Shown piece by piece: positions 23,824-35,225 of a stretch of 64,000 nt of DNA; position 1 is the stretch's first letter, and every line of letters begins with the position of its first letter. Origin of the DNA: Archivesica marissinica (taxonomy: Eukaryota > Mollusca > Bivalvia > Venerida > Vesicomyidae). Under the pieces are notes generated by a model. The model did no database searches. It was given only the letters and a program-made list of their open reading frames with translations, and had not been told where the DNA came from. The position numbers were made by a program, and so were the translations under genes. The stretch is from positions 45,823,270 through 45,887,269 of the forward strand of contig CM026395.1 in assembly GCA_014843695.1 (NCBI GenBank), read 5' to 3'.

Positions 23824-24450
23824 TTATTACCTAATGCTCTATATAACTTGTAAATCGTTATTTGTGCCTGTTTCATTGCATTTTTTATCCATCGCTCAGG
23901 TCTGGGCAACAGTTCGAACTGTTGACCGGGCAATAGTTTGAACTGTTTCATACTAGACTTTTGAACCAATCATACTCTGAGTATGCTTTCACTGTGCGCA
24001 GTAGGATGCGCAATAGGGTGTTATGGAAGTCAAAGTAAAAAATACGTCCCGAATACATTTTAGCTCTGACTGCACTTTAAGTCATCGATATACATTATGT
24101 GAAGCCCTCCTTTCCGTTCATTAATTCCTTTCCGTATTTTATTGCATACTTACCGGCGTACCGGCTATTAGACCAAAACCAAGCGTTTACAAATGATGAT
24201 TGATTAGTCATTGATTTTAAAAATGTTTTTTGAGTTAGTCAAATATTATAGAATATAAGGTATGTACAACAGTTATATAGAGCATTAGGTAATAAAACAG
24301 TTATTTCATGGGTGTTTGGGGAACAGTCAAAACTATTGTCCCGAGGTATCAGGGAAGACTTTACGACCTTGGGCAACAGTTCGAAAGTCTTCCTTGATAC
24401 CTCGGGACAATAGTTTTGACTGTTCCCCAAACACCCATGAAATAACTGTA
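23824..24450. mobile_element. Fold-back insertion splitting the 65-bp array
   Basis: It holds two inverted-repeat pairs. The first is a perfect 25-bp pair at 23824-23848 and 24271-24295. The second is a 65-bp pair at 24298-24362 and 24384-24448 that differs at one position only and has a 21-base loop. A further segment near 23900-23952 (GGGCAACAGTTCGAACTGTT) resembles the loop and right arm, so the interior is partly built from related sequence. The array resumes with CTGTATATG at 24453, and a TA on each side could be a target duplication. No transposase is present. A non-autonomous DNA element or fold-back element fits; I cannot assign a superfamily. Confidence 0.65.
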
Positions 24451-24452
24451 TA

Positions 24453-25332
24453 CTGTATATGTTTGATAGGAACTCCATTATGGGTGGTTTGTACTGCGAG
24501 GGTTAGTCAGAAAGTAGTGTCAATGGTTTGATAGGAACTCCATTATGGGGTTTTTTTACTGCGAGGGTTAGTCAGAAAGTACTGTTAATGTTTGATAGGA
24601 ACTCCATTATGGGTGTTTTGTACTGCGAGGGTTAGTCAGAAAGTAATGTTAATGTTTGATAGGAACTCCATTATGGGTGGTTTGTACTGCGAGGGTTAGT
24701 CAGAAAGTAGTGTCAATGGTTTGATAGGAACTCCATTATGGGTGGTTTGTACTGCGAGGGTTAGTCAGAAAGTAGTGTCAATGGTTTGATAGGAACTCCA
24801 TTATGGGTGGTTTGTACTGCGAGGGTTAGTCAGAAAGTAGTGTCAATGGTTTGATAGGAACTCCATTATGGGTGGTTTGTGCTGCGAGGGTTAGTAAGAA
24901 AGTAGTGTCAATGTTTTGATAGGAATTCCATTATGGGTGGTTTGTACTTCGAGGGTTAGTCAGAAAGTACTGTTAATGTTTGATAGGAACTCCATTATGG
25001 GTGGTTTGTACTGCGAGGGTTAGTCAGAAAGTACTGTTAATGTTTGATAGGAACTCCATTATGGGTGGTTTGTACTGCGAGGGTTAGTCAGAAAGTACTG
25101 TTAATGGTTTGATAGGAACTCCATTATGGGTGTTTTGTACTGCGAGGGTTAGTAAGAAAGTAGTGTCAATGGTTTGATAGGAACTCCATTATGGGTGTTT
25201 TGTACTGCGAGGGTTAGTAAGAAAGTAGTGTCAATGGTTTGATAGGAACTCCATTATGGGTGTTTTGTACTGCGAGGGTTAGTCAGAAAGTAGTGTCTAT
25301 GATTTGATAGGAACTCCATTCTGGGTGTTTGT
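24453..25332. repeat. 65-bp tandem array, right block (about 13.5 units)
   Basis: The unit is the same as in the left block. Two length classes occur, GTGTCAATGGTTTGATAGG and TGTTAATGTTTGATAGG, together with GGTGGTTTG and GGTGTTTTG variants. The array ends where CATTCTGGGTGTTTGTG passes into unrelated sequence. Confidence 0.93.
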
Positions 25333-25488
25333 GCATTCCTACAATATTAATGAAATCGCTCTTGAGACTTTATTCGTCAAGGAATTCATCGGCAAATGTG
25401 CAAGAGAAAAGACAGAGTGGATTCAAATGACATGCATAAGGATCCCAGAACATAAGTTTATCTCACCTAAGTGTAATATTCCTTTACT

Positions 25489-25706
25489 TTATGCAAATTT
25501 ATTTTAGCTTGGTTGCGAAACAAGTTCTTACAACTTATATTAATCACTCTCGAGACCTCATTCCTGGTGGAATCCATCGCCACGAGGAGAGAAAGGGGGC
25601 TACGTGGAATTTAAATGTCTTGCTTAACGGCACAATCGTAACGGCTCCAATGGGACTTGAACTTCGGGCCTTTCACACATGAAGCCATAGCGCTACCACG
25701 ACTTCC
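25489..25706 (-). mobile_element. SINE-C copy 2
   Basis: On the minus strand the head begins near 25706 with an A-box-like GGTAGCGCTATGGC, and the B-box-like GAAGTTCAAGTCCC follows. The body (GGATTCCACC, GAGGTCTCGAGAGTGATTAA) and the tail (GTTTCGCAACCAAGCTAAAA) match copy 1. The head is shorter than in copy 1 by a small internal deletion. Confidence 0.82.
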
Positions 25707-26272
25707 TTATAGCGACTAAGGCATTTGGGTTCGCTAGATGGAATACCATTGATGTAATTGCAATGGATGTGTGCAAAGCCCGCCTCTCTAAATTCGGTAT
25801 TGAGTGTTACAAGTGACCTATGCCCCCATGCACACTCCTCCAATAATGTCTAGTTCAGTAATGATCATTCACATCGGTTGATGGGTGATTCCTATTTCAT
25901 ATTAGTAAAACCCGTTCTTTGCAAAGTGCGACGTATTCCAAAATATCAGCAGCTAACATTCTCTGGATTCTGCATTTCCGGTTTAGTATCGACGACGCCG
26001 TTTTGTGGATACACTGGACACAGTTATGTATGTCGTAAATAATTATATATAGAATTATAGATAAATATCCATTTAGGTAGTCAATTATTCAAATTATATT
26101 CTCATTAATTTCCGACAATGATTTGATCATTATAATGCGTCTACGGTTCTTGTATCCGGTCTGAGCACTCAAACAAGTGGTCGGTGTAATGTACCGCGTC
26201 ATCTGATCACGTGGTCAAAGTTATGACACTCAATGATGTTTTTCTTATGATATTTTGAAGATACCACAATAT
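25707..26272. other. Unique DNA between two SINE-C copies
   Basis: No gene or repeat is recognised. The spacing between the SINE-C tails on either side is about 780 bp. Confidence 0.5.
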
Positions 26273-26425
26273 TCAGTTGTATTATAACTCGATTGTGAAA
26301 CAAGTTATTACAACTTATATTAATCACTCTCGAGCACTCATTCCTGATGGAATCCATCGTCACGAGGGCGAGAGAAGAGACATGTGGAATATAAATGCCT
26401 TGCCTAAGGACACAATTGTAATTGT
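26273..26425 (-). mobile_element. SINE-C copy 3, head missing
   Basis: The body and tail are clear (GTTTCACAATCGAGTTATAA, GGATTCCATCAGGAATGAG). Similarity stops before the tRNA-like head, near GTCCTTAGGCAAGGCATTTA. This is a 5'-truncated copy. Confidence 0.78.
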
Positions 26426-26530
26426 CTTAAATTATATTCAAATTATAATGGAAAAATGTGAAGTAGCAATGCTACTTGTCCGGAAAATTTCATATTTTAT
26501 AAAATATATTATATATTATTCCATATGATA

Positions 26531-26553
26531 GTGTCGCTTTAAGCCGTGCATGT
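26531..26553 (+). mobile_element. SINE-A remnant flanking the 48-bp array (left)
   Basis: CGCTTTAAGCCGTGCATGTA matches the SINE-A body seen at 53115-53135 (GCTTTACACCGTGCACGTAA) and runs directly into the first array unit. Confidence 0.6.
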
Positions 26554-27644
26554 AATATACAGACCGGGAGACGCTGGGCTGTGGCTCTGCCTGCACCAGG
26601 TACTATACAGACCGGGAGACGCTGGGCTGTGGCTCTGCCTGCACCATGTACTATACAGACCGGGAGACGCTGGGCTGAGGCTCTGCCTGCACCATGTAAT
26701 ATACAGACCGGGAGACGCTGGGCTGTGGCTCTGCCTGCACCATGTACTATACAGACCGGGAGACGCTGGGCTGTGGCTCACCGCAACATGTACTATACAG
26801 ACCGTGAGACGCTGGGCTGTGGCACTACCTGCACCATGTAATAACAGACCGAGAGACGCTGGGCTGTGGCACTGCCTGCACCATGTAATATACAGACCGG
26901 AGACGCTGGGCTGTGGCTCTGCCTGCACCATGTACTATACAGACCGGGAGACGCTGGGCGTGGCTCTGCCTGCACCATGTACTATACAGACCGGAGACGC
27001 TGGGCTGAGGCTCTGCCTGCACCATGTAATATACAGACCGGGAGACGCTGGCTGTGGCACTGCCGCACCAGTACTATACAGACGGGACGCTGGGCTGTGG
27101 CTCTGCCTGCACCATGTAATATACAGCCGGGAGACGCTGGGCTGTGGCTCTGCCGAACCATTACTATACAGACCGGGAGACGCTGGGCTGTGCTTGCCTG
27201 CACCATGTACTATACAGACCGGACCATGTACGCCGGGAGACGCTGGGCTGTGGCTCTGCCTGCACCATGTACTTTCACTACCTGACCGACCGGGAGACGC
27301 TGGGAGTGTGGGCTCTGCCTGCACCATGTACTATGCAGACCGGGAGACGCTGGGCTGTGGCACTTACCTGCACCATGTAATATACAGACCGGGAGACGCT
27401 GGGATGTGGCTCTATCTGCACCATGTACTATGCAGACCGGGAGACGCTGGGCTGTGGCACTACCTGCACCATGTAATATACAGACCGGAGACGCTGGGCT
27501 GTGCTCTGCCTGCACCATGTACTATACAGACCGGGAGACGCTGGGCTGTTGCTATACCTGCACCATGTACATACAGACACGGAGACGCTGGGCTGTGGCT
27601 CTTCCTGCACCATGTACAATACAGACCGGGAGACGCTGGGCTGC

Positions 27645-27735
27645 CCCCACCAACACAACCAACCCCCCCCACCAACAACAACCAACCCCCCCCACCAACA
27701 ACAACCAACCCCCCCCACCAACACAACCAACCCGG
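27645..27735 (+). repeat. C-rich CCCCACCAACAAC insertion inside the 48-bp array
   Basis: About 90 bp of (C)7-8 ACCAACAACAACCAA-type sequence is repeated three to four times, with no resemblance to the surrounding unit. Short relatives (AACCAACC, CAACCCACCACC) are scattered at 29920-30480. It is either a microsatellite birth or a sequencing/consensus artefact. Confidence 0.8.
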
Positions 27736-27799
27736 CACTATCTGCACCATGTACTATACAGACCGGAGACGCTGGGCTGTGGCTCTGCCTGCACCATGA

Positions 27800-29910
27800 A
27801 CTATACAGACCGGGAGACGCTGGGCTGTGGCTCTGCCTGAACCATGTACTATACAGACCGGGAGACGCTGGGCTGTGGCTCTGCCTGCACCATGTACTAT
27901 CAGACCGGGAGACGCTGGGCTGTGGCTCTGCCTGCACCATGTAATATACAGACCGGGAGACGCTGGGCTGTGGCTCTGCCTGCACCATGTACTATACAAA
28001 CCGGGAGACGCTGGGCTGTGGCACTACCTGCACAATGTACTATACAGACCGGGAGACGCTGGGATGTGGCTCTGCCTGCACCATGTACTATGCAGACCGG
28101 GAGACGCTGGGCTGTGGCACTACCTGCACCATGTAATATACAGACCGGGAGACGCTGGGATGTGGCTCTATCTGCACCATGTACTATGCAGACCGGGAGA
28201 CGCTGGGCTGTGGCACTACCTGCACCATGTAATATACAGACCGGGAGACGCTGGGCTGTGGCTCTGCCTGCACCATGTACTTTACAGACCGGGAGACGCT
28301 GGGCTGTGGCTCTACCTGCACCATGTACTATACAGACCGGGAGACGCTGGGCTGTGGCTCTGCCTGCACCAGGTACAATACAGACCGGGAGATGCTGGGC
28401 TGTGGCTCTGCCTGCACCATGTACTATACAGACCGTGAGACGCTGGGCTGTGGCACTACCTGCACCATGTAATATACAGACCGGGAGACGCTGGGCTGTG
28501 GCTCTGCCTGCACCATGTACTATACAGACCGGGACGCTGGGCTGTGGCACTACCTGCACCATGTAATATACAGACCGGGAGACGCTGGGCTGTGGCTCTG
28601 CCTGCACCATGTACTATACAGACCGGGAGACGCTGGGCTGTGGCTCTGCCTGCACCATGTACTATACAGACCGGGAGACGCTGGGCTGTGGCTCTGCCTG
28701 CACCATGTACTATTCAGACCGGGAGACGCTGGGCTGTGGCTCTGTCTGCACCATGTACTATACAGACACGGAGACGCTGGGCTGTGGCTCTGCCTGCACC
28801 ATGTACTATACAGACCGGGAGACGCTGGGCTGTGGCACTAGCTGCACCATGTACTATACAGACCGGGAGACGCTGGGCTGTGGCTCTGCCTGCACCATGT
28901 AATATACAGACCGGGAGACGCTGGGCTGTGGCTCTGCCTGAACCATGTACTATACAGACCGGGAGACGCTGGGCTGTGGCTCTGCCTGCACCATGTACTA
29001 TGCAGACCGGGAGACGCTGGGCTGTGGCTCTGCCTGCACCATGTAATATACAGACCGGGAGACGCTGGGCTGTGGCTCTGCCTGCACCATGTACTATACA
29101 GACCGGGAGACGCTGGGCTGTGGCACTACCTGCACAATGTACTATACAGACCGGGAGACGCTGGGATGTGGCTCTGCCTGCACCATGTACTATGCAGACC
29201 GGGAGACGCTGGGCTGTGGCACTACCTGCACCATGTAATATACAGACCGGGAGACGCTGGGATGTGGCTCTATCTGCACCATGTACTATGCAGACCGGGA
29301 GACGCTGGGCTGTGGCACTACCTGCACCATGTAATATACAGACCGGGAGACGCTGGGCTGTGGCTCTGCCTGCACCATGTACTTTACAGACCGGGAGACG
29401 CTGGGCTGTGGCTCTACCTGCACCATGTACTATACAGACCGGGAGACGCTGGGCTGTGGCTCTGCCTGCACCAGGTACAATACAGACCGGGAGATGCTGG
29501 GCTGTGGCTCTGCCTGCACCATGTACTATACAGACCGTGAGACGCTGGGCTGTGGCACTACCTGCACCATGTAATATACAGACCGGGAGACGCTGGGCTG
29601 TGGCTCTGCCTGCACCATGTACTATACAGACCGGGACGCTGGGCTGTGGCACTACCTGCACCATGTAATATACAGACCGGGAGACGCTGGGCTGTGGCTC
29701 TGCCTGCACCATGTACTATACAGACCGGGAGACGCTGGGCTGTGGCTCTGCCTGCACCATGTACTATACAGACCGGGAGACGCTGGGCTGTGGCTCTGCC
29801 TGCACCATGTACTATTCAGACCGGGAGACGCTGGGCTGTGGCTCTGTCTGCACCATGTACTATACAGACACGGAGACGCTGGGCTGTGGCTCTGCCTGCA
29901 CCATGTACTA
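27800..29910 (+). repeat. About 1.1-kb higher-order duplication within the 48-bp array
   Basis: The block 27800-28890 recurs at 28900-29910 with a spacing of 1101-1102 bp (23 units less 2 bp). Shared landmarks are the GCCTGAACC unit, the CACAATGTAC unit, GGGATGTGG units, a CTTTACAGACC unit, GAGATGCTGG and the shortened GACCGGGACGCTGG unit. Apart from one base missing near 27900, I saw almost no differences. Confidence 0.88.
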
Positions 29911-31127
29911 TAAAGACCAACCTGGGCTGTGGCACTACCAACCATGTACATACAGACCGGAGACGCTGGGCTGTGGCTCTGCATGCACCAGACCGGGAGA
30001 CGCTGGCTGTGGCTCTGCCTGCAACCATGTACTATACAGACCGGGAGACGCTGGGCTGTGGCTCTGCCTGCACCAACCTGTACATGCACAGACCGGGAGA
30101 CGCTGGGCTGTGGCACTACCTGCACAATGTACACCCTGCAGACGCTGGGATGTGGCTCTGCCTGCACCATGTACTATACAGACCGGAACCCTGGGCTGTG
30201 GCACTACCTGCACCATGAAATACAGACCGGGAGACGCTGGGATGTGGCTCTACTGCACCATGTACTATACACAACCCCAACAGACCGGGAGACGCTGGGA
30301 TGTGGCACTACCTGCACCAGTAATATACAGACCGGAGACGCTGGGCTGTGGCACCATGTAATATACAACCAACCCACAGACCGGGAGACGCTGGGATGTG
30401 GCTCTACCACCAGTACTATACAACCCACCACGACCGGGAGACGCTGGGCTGTGACTCTGCCTGCACCAACACAATACAACCGGAGACGCTGGGCTGTGGC
30501 TCTGCCTGCACCATGTACTATACAGACCGGAGACGCTGGGCCGTCTCCCGCACCATGTAATATACAGACCGGGAGACGCTTGGGCTGTGGCTCTGCCTGC
30601 ACCATGTACTATACAGACCGGGAGACGCTGGGCTGTGGCACTACCTGCACAATGTACTATACAGACCGGGAGACGCTGGGATGTGGCTCTGCCTGCACCA
30701 TGTACTATGCAGACCGGGAGACGCTGGGCTGTGTCACTACCTGCACCATGTAATATACAGACCGGGAAACGCTGGGATGTGGCTCTATCTGCACCATGTA
30801 CTATACAGACCGGGAGACGCTGGGCTGTGGCTCTGCCTGCACCAGGTACAATACAGACCGGGAGATGCTGGGCTGTGGCTCTGCCTGCACCATGTACTAT
30901 ACAGACCGTGAGACGCTGGGCTGTGGCTCTGCCTGCACCATGTAATATACAGACCGGGAGACGCTGGGCTGTGGCTCTGTCTGCACCAGGTACTATACAG
31001 ACCGGGAGATGCTGGGATGTGGCTCTGCCTGCACCATGTAATATACAGACCGGGAGACGCTGGGCTGTGGCTCTGCCTGCACCAGGTACTATACAGACCT
31101 GGAGATGCTGGGCTGTGGCTCTGCCTG

Positions 31128-31165
31128 CATCATTGCACAATCCTTTAAAATCTAACGTCAACAAG
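31128..31165 (+). mobile_element. SINE-A remnant flanking the 48-bp array (right)
   Basis: The last unit reads CTGCATCATTGCACAATCCT and then TTAAAATCTAACG. SINE-A copies read TGTATCATTGCACTATCCTC and then CAA..TCTAAAATGAC. The array thus exits into the next part of the same SINE. Confidence 0.65.
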
Positions 31166-31252
31166 AAGGCATCTCTCCTGTATGCAACCTGCAGTGACGT
31201 TTATAAACCAAAAGCACACACTCAACATTGATTCAAAGATTTATAAGCAAAT

Positions 31253-32189
31253 TGTGCACACGAACTACTGGTATTTGTTGTACACACGAACTACTGGTAT
31301 TTGTTGTACACACGAACTACTGGTATGTGTTGTACACACGAACTACTGGTATTTGTTGTACACACGAACTACTGGTATGTGTTGTACACACGAACTATTG
31401 GTATTTGTTGTACACACGAACTACTGGTATTTGTTATACACACGAACTACTGGTATTTGTTGTACACACGAACTACTGGTATTTGTTGTACACACGAACT
31501 ACTGGTATTTGTTATACACACGAACTACTGGTATTTGTTGTGCACACGATCTACTGGTATTTGTTATACACACGAACTACTGGTATTTGTTGTACACACT
31601 AACTACTGGTATTTGTTGTACACACTAACTACTGGTATTTGTTGTACACACTAACTACTGGTATTTGTTGTACACACGAACTACTGGTATTTGTTGTACA
31701 CACTAACTACTGGTATTTGTTGTACACACTAACTACTGGTATTTGTTGTACACACTAACTACTGGTATTTGTTGTACACACTAACTACTGGTATTTGTTG
31801 TACACACTAACTACTGGTATTTGTTGTACACACTAACTACTGGTATTTGTTATACACACGAACTACTGGTATTTGTTGTACACACGAACTACTGGTATTT
31901 GTTGTACACACTAACTACTGGTATTTGTTATACACACGAACTACTGGTATTTGTTGTACACACGAACTACTGGTATTTGTAGTGCACATGAACTACTGGT
32001 ATTTGTAGTGCACACGAACTACTGGTATTTGTAGTGCACACGAACTACTGGTATTTGTAGTGCACACGAACTTCTGGTATTTGTTATTCACACGAACTAC
32101 TGGTATTTGTTATACACACGAACTACTGGTATTTGTTATACACACGAACTACTGGTATTTGTAGTGCGCACGAACTACTGGTATTTGTA
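31253..32189. repeat. 26-bp tandem array, second family (about 36 units)
   Basis: The unit is ACACACGAACTACTGGTATT then TGTTGT. Three subtypes are clustered: CACGAAC (31253-31600), CACTAAC (31600-31850) and GTAGTGCACACGAAC (31977-32075), with GTTATACACACG mixed in. It shares only unit length with the array at 12255. Confidence 0.96.
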
Positions 32190-32432
32190 TCAGTCCCATC
32201 TTATTACAATCAGCTCCTATATATCGCATCGCTACGTTTCATTTATACAGCGCTATCGTAGTGTCAGTGATGCATTACTTTAAAGAGATTGCGGGCTCTA
32301 AAGTGCTTAACATCTATCGTATAACATTATGCTTCAATACACTGTACATTAATGCATGCTCAAAGAACTGCACAGCAATTCCAACGTACGAAACACCTGG
32401 TGTGACAATCGCGTCTTCGTCATTTCTTTGTT

Positions 32433-32665
32433 CAGTTTATACACATTTATTTTAGCTCGATTGCGAAAGAAATTGCGAAACCTTAGATTAATCGCTCTCG
32501 AGACCTCATTTCTGAAGGAATGCATTGCTATGGGGAAGAAGGAAGAGGCAATGTGGAATTTAAATGCCTGCCTAAGGGCACAATCGTAACGGCTACAGCT
32601 GGGCGCGAATTCCGGCCCTTTCGCACCTGAAGCGAACGAGCTACCACTGCTCTATTACGGCTTCC
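32433..32665 (-). mobile_element. SINE-C copy 4
   Basis: It is full-length on the minus strand from GGAAGCCGTAATAGAGCAGT (A-box side) through GGAATTCGCGCCC (B-box side) to the tail GCAATCGAGCTAAAATAAAT. It is more diverged than copies 1 and 2 in the body (GCATTCCTTCAGAAATGAGG). All four copies lie on the same strand. Confidence 0.8.
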
Positions 32666-32680
32666 ACAAACTATTCTACA

Positions 32681-32758
32681 CAACTTCACGGTTTCAACTT
32701 CACGAACCCTAATGGTGAATGTCGTGCAGTTGAAATCGTGAAGTTCGTGAAGTTGAAA
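32681..32758. repeat. Short inverted repeat next to SINE-C
   Basis: TTTCAACTTCACGAAC (32692-32707) is exactly complementary to 32743-32758. An overlapping second pairing (CAACTTCACGGTTTCA with TGAAATCGTGAAGTTC) indicates that both arms are built from a shorter GTGAAGTT-type repeat. Confidence 0.7.
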
Positions 32759-32770
32759 GAGTGAAATGAT

Positions 32771-33235
32771 GAAATAGTGAATGTGATAACCGGTCTTACG
32801 TACACAATTTGTAATAATTTCTGTAAGGAAATTATGTTAATATCATTGTCTGTAATGTTGCCATGGGCGTGGTATTGAAATGTGCACTAATGACGTACCC
32901 CTTGTATGTCATAGCGTACGTAGACACCCGAAGCAATGAGATTAGTATCGGTCTAGACAAATCTGTATTATTTGGAAACTCAGATATGTTGCTTAATACT
33001 GTATGGCACTAACCAATAGAGAGGTTATGACGTCATATCAATGTGACATAATAGTCTCTATCTGTTGTACCGGACACTAGCTCTGTTCAAATCAATATAC
33101 TGGTCAGTGATCCATGCTGCGAATTCCCGAATCACAAGTTCAATCTACCGTCACACCCTAATACTATTTACAACTACAACTTCAACTTTATTCAACAACT
33201 TAGGTTCATACATATAATGAATGAACTACAAAAGC
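32771..33235. other. Unique DNA, nothing recognised
   Basis: No open frame of note and no repeat structure beyond scattered AT-rich tracts. Confidence 0.45.
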
Positions 33236-34306
33236 ATCATATACTATATCACGTATTATATAATATCATATACTATAGCACGTATTATATAATATCATAT
33301 ACTATATCACGTATTATATAATATCATATACTATATCACGTATTATATAATATCATATACTATATCACGTATTATATAATATCATATACTATAGCACGTA
33401 TTATATAATATCATATACTATATCACGTATTATATAATATCATATACTATAGCACGTATTATATAATATCATATACTATATCACGTATTATATAATATCA
33501 TATACTATATCACGTATTATATAATATCATATACTATAGCACGTATTATATAATATCATATACTATATCACGTATTATATAATATCATATACTATAGCAC
33601 GTATTATATAATATCATATACTATACACGTATTATATATCATATACTATATCACGTATTATATAATATCATATACTATATCACGTATTATATAATATCAT
33701 ATACTATAGCACGTATTATATAATATCATATACTATATCACGTATTATATAATATCATATACTATATCACGTATTATATAATATCATATACTATATCACG
33801 TATTATATAATATCATATACTATAGCACGTATTATATAATATCATATACTATACACGTATTATATAATATCATATACTATATCACGTATTATATAATATC
33901 ATATACTATAGCACGTATTATATAATATCATATACTATACACGTATTATATAATATCATATACTATATCACGTATTATATAATATCATATACTATAGCAC
34001 GTATTATATAATATCATATACTATATCACGTATTATATAATATCATATACTATAGCACGTATTATATAATATCATATACTATATCACGTATTATATAATA
34101 TCATATACTATAGCACGTATTATATAATATCATATACTATATCACGTATTATATAATATCATATACTATATCACGTATTATATAATATCATATACTATAT
34201 CACGTATTATATAATATCATATACTATATCACGTATTATATAATATCATATACTATATCACGTATTATATAATATCATATACTATATCACGTATTATATA
34301 ATATCA
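33236..34306. repeat. AT-rich 29-bp tandem array (about 37 units)
   Basis: The unit is ATCATATACTATATCACGTA then TTATATAAT. The only frequent variant is TATATCACG/TATAGCACG; three units lack one T (ATACACG) and one is shortened near 33625. Identity is otherwise nearly perfect. The TATTATATAATA core is self-complementary. Confidence 0.97.
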
Positions 34307-34512
34307 GCATAATATCAATGGCGACTCAGAATATGGTTATGAAATTACATCATTTCCAGGAAACAGCAATACGAGTTTTACATGAGTATACGTTTCTTGA
34401 AAGTATACGTGTTACGTAAGGTACAAGGACCATTCATGTATTTATTCGCATATAATTATAATGGAAATAGCTACTCCTGATGTGTTGGTCTATTCTATCG
34501 GTATGTGTGTGT

Positions 34513-34780
34513 GTTTTACGTTTATTTATCGTCGCCATATGAGCGACGCCTCCTGAAGAGATTAGTCATTTTAGATTTTGGATGATAGTGCAATGATACA
34601 GACAGAGACCCATTCCATAGTCCCCTCTGTTTCTTTTGCGTGCACAGTGTAAAGCACCGACACGAGACCTCGGTTTAAAGTCCCAGCTGAAAGACTGGTT
34701 AATTCTATTAGAGTCAGACGGGGGATCGAACCTGCGATCCCTGGATTACCAGTCCAATGTGTTACTATTGGCATTGGCGA
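34513..34780 (-). mobile_element. SINE-A copy, full length (tRNA-Thr-like head)
   Basis: On the minus strand it starts with the tRNA-like head (loop CTGGTAATCCAG; B box GGTTCGATCCCCC). It continues with GTCTTTCAGCTGGGACTTTA, AACCGAGGTCTCGTGTCGGT, GGGTCTCTGTCTGTATCATT, GCACTATCATCC and CTCTTCAGGAGGCGTCGCTC, and ends with CGACGATAAATAAACG. The loop of the tail hairpin is shortened here (CATATGGCGACG instead of CATATGGGCAACCGGTAGCGACG). Confidence 0.85.
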
Positions 34781-35024
34781 ATGGTATTGCTTATCAACTA
34801 CGAGCAAGAGTCCCTGACGATGTTGCATTCCTATCATGTACCGGGCAAGACACCCTTACGGTGTTGCAGTCATATCATGTACCGGGCATGTAAAGGAAAG
34901 GTTTCTGGAATTGGGGCCTCTTCTGTATTTTCCAACAAATAAAATGGCTAATAAACCTTTGGAGAATTCGCCCCGATTAACCAGGGGTTGGCGTTAGATA
35001 AAAGAAATTAAAAGCTTCCAAAAA

Positions 35025-35225
35025 ATGTATAAACGTTTGCGAAACATTCCCTCTCGTTGGCGCGTGGGGAGACGTATAAGTGGTCATTTGTGTTGGAGGA
35101 AACCGGAGTACCATGAAAAAAATCCCACCTGTCTGAGTTGGCGACCATCGTGCAATCACAACCAATTCCTGGTTAGAGTGTCGAACCCGGGTTGTATTGG
35201 TGAGAAGTTCATCGGACAGCCACAT
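35025..35225 (-). mobile_element. SINE-E copy 1
   Basis: On the minus strand: GGCTGTCCGATGAACTTCTC, ACCCGGGTTCGACACTC (B box), GGTCGCCA, GACAGGTGGG, GGTACTCCGGTTTCCTCC and AATGACCACTTATACG. The same order is present on the plus strand at 36165. The motif GTACTCCGGTTTCCTCC is one I associate with molluscan SINEs. Confidence 0.75.

Larger units (their letters stand above)
26546..31128. repeat. 48-bp tandem array (about 95 units)
   Basis: The unit includes ATACAGACCGGGAGACGCTG, GGCTGTGGCTCTGCCTG and CACCATGTA(C/A)T. As 48 is a multiple of three, long frames (up to 417 codons) are open on both strands with a 16-residue period; these are not genes. Units are regular from 27800 to 29900. They are ragged, with many 1-5 bp gaps, at 26750-27300 and 29910-30560. 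Both flanks match SINE-A, and the unit itself resembles the SINE-A segment ACCGGAGGAGACTCTG..TCTCTGTCTGTATCATTGCAC. Confidence 0.95.

Noticed and set aside
26546..27799. A 417-codon cysteine- and tryptophan-containing frame
   Set aside because: The period is 48 bp, with many overlapping frames on both strands and frame shifts between units.
12255..32189. The two 26-bp arrays as one family
   Set aside because: Units TTATCCAATATAGGGTTCGC.. and ACACACGAACTACTGGTATT.. share no alignable sequence; only the length is the same.
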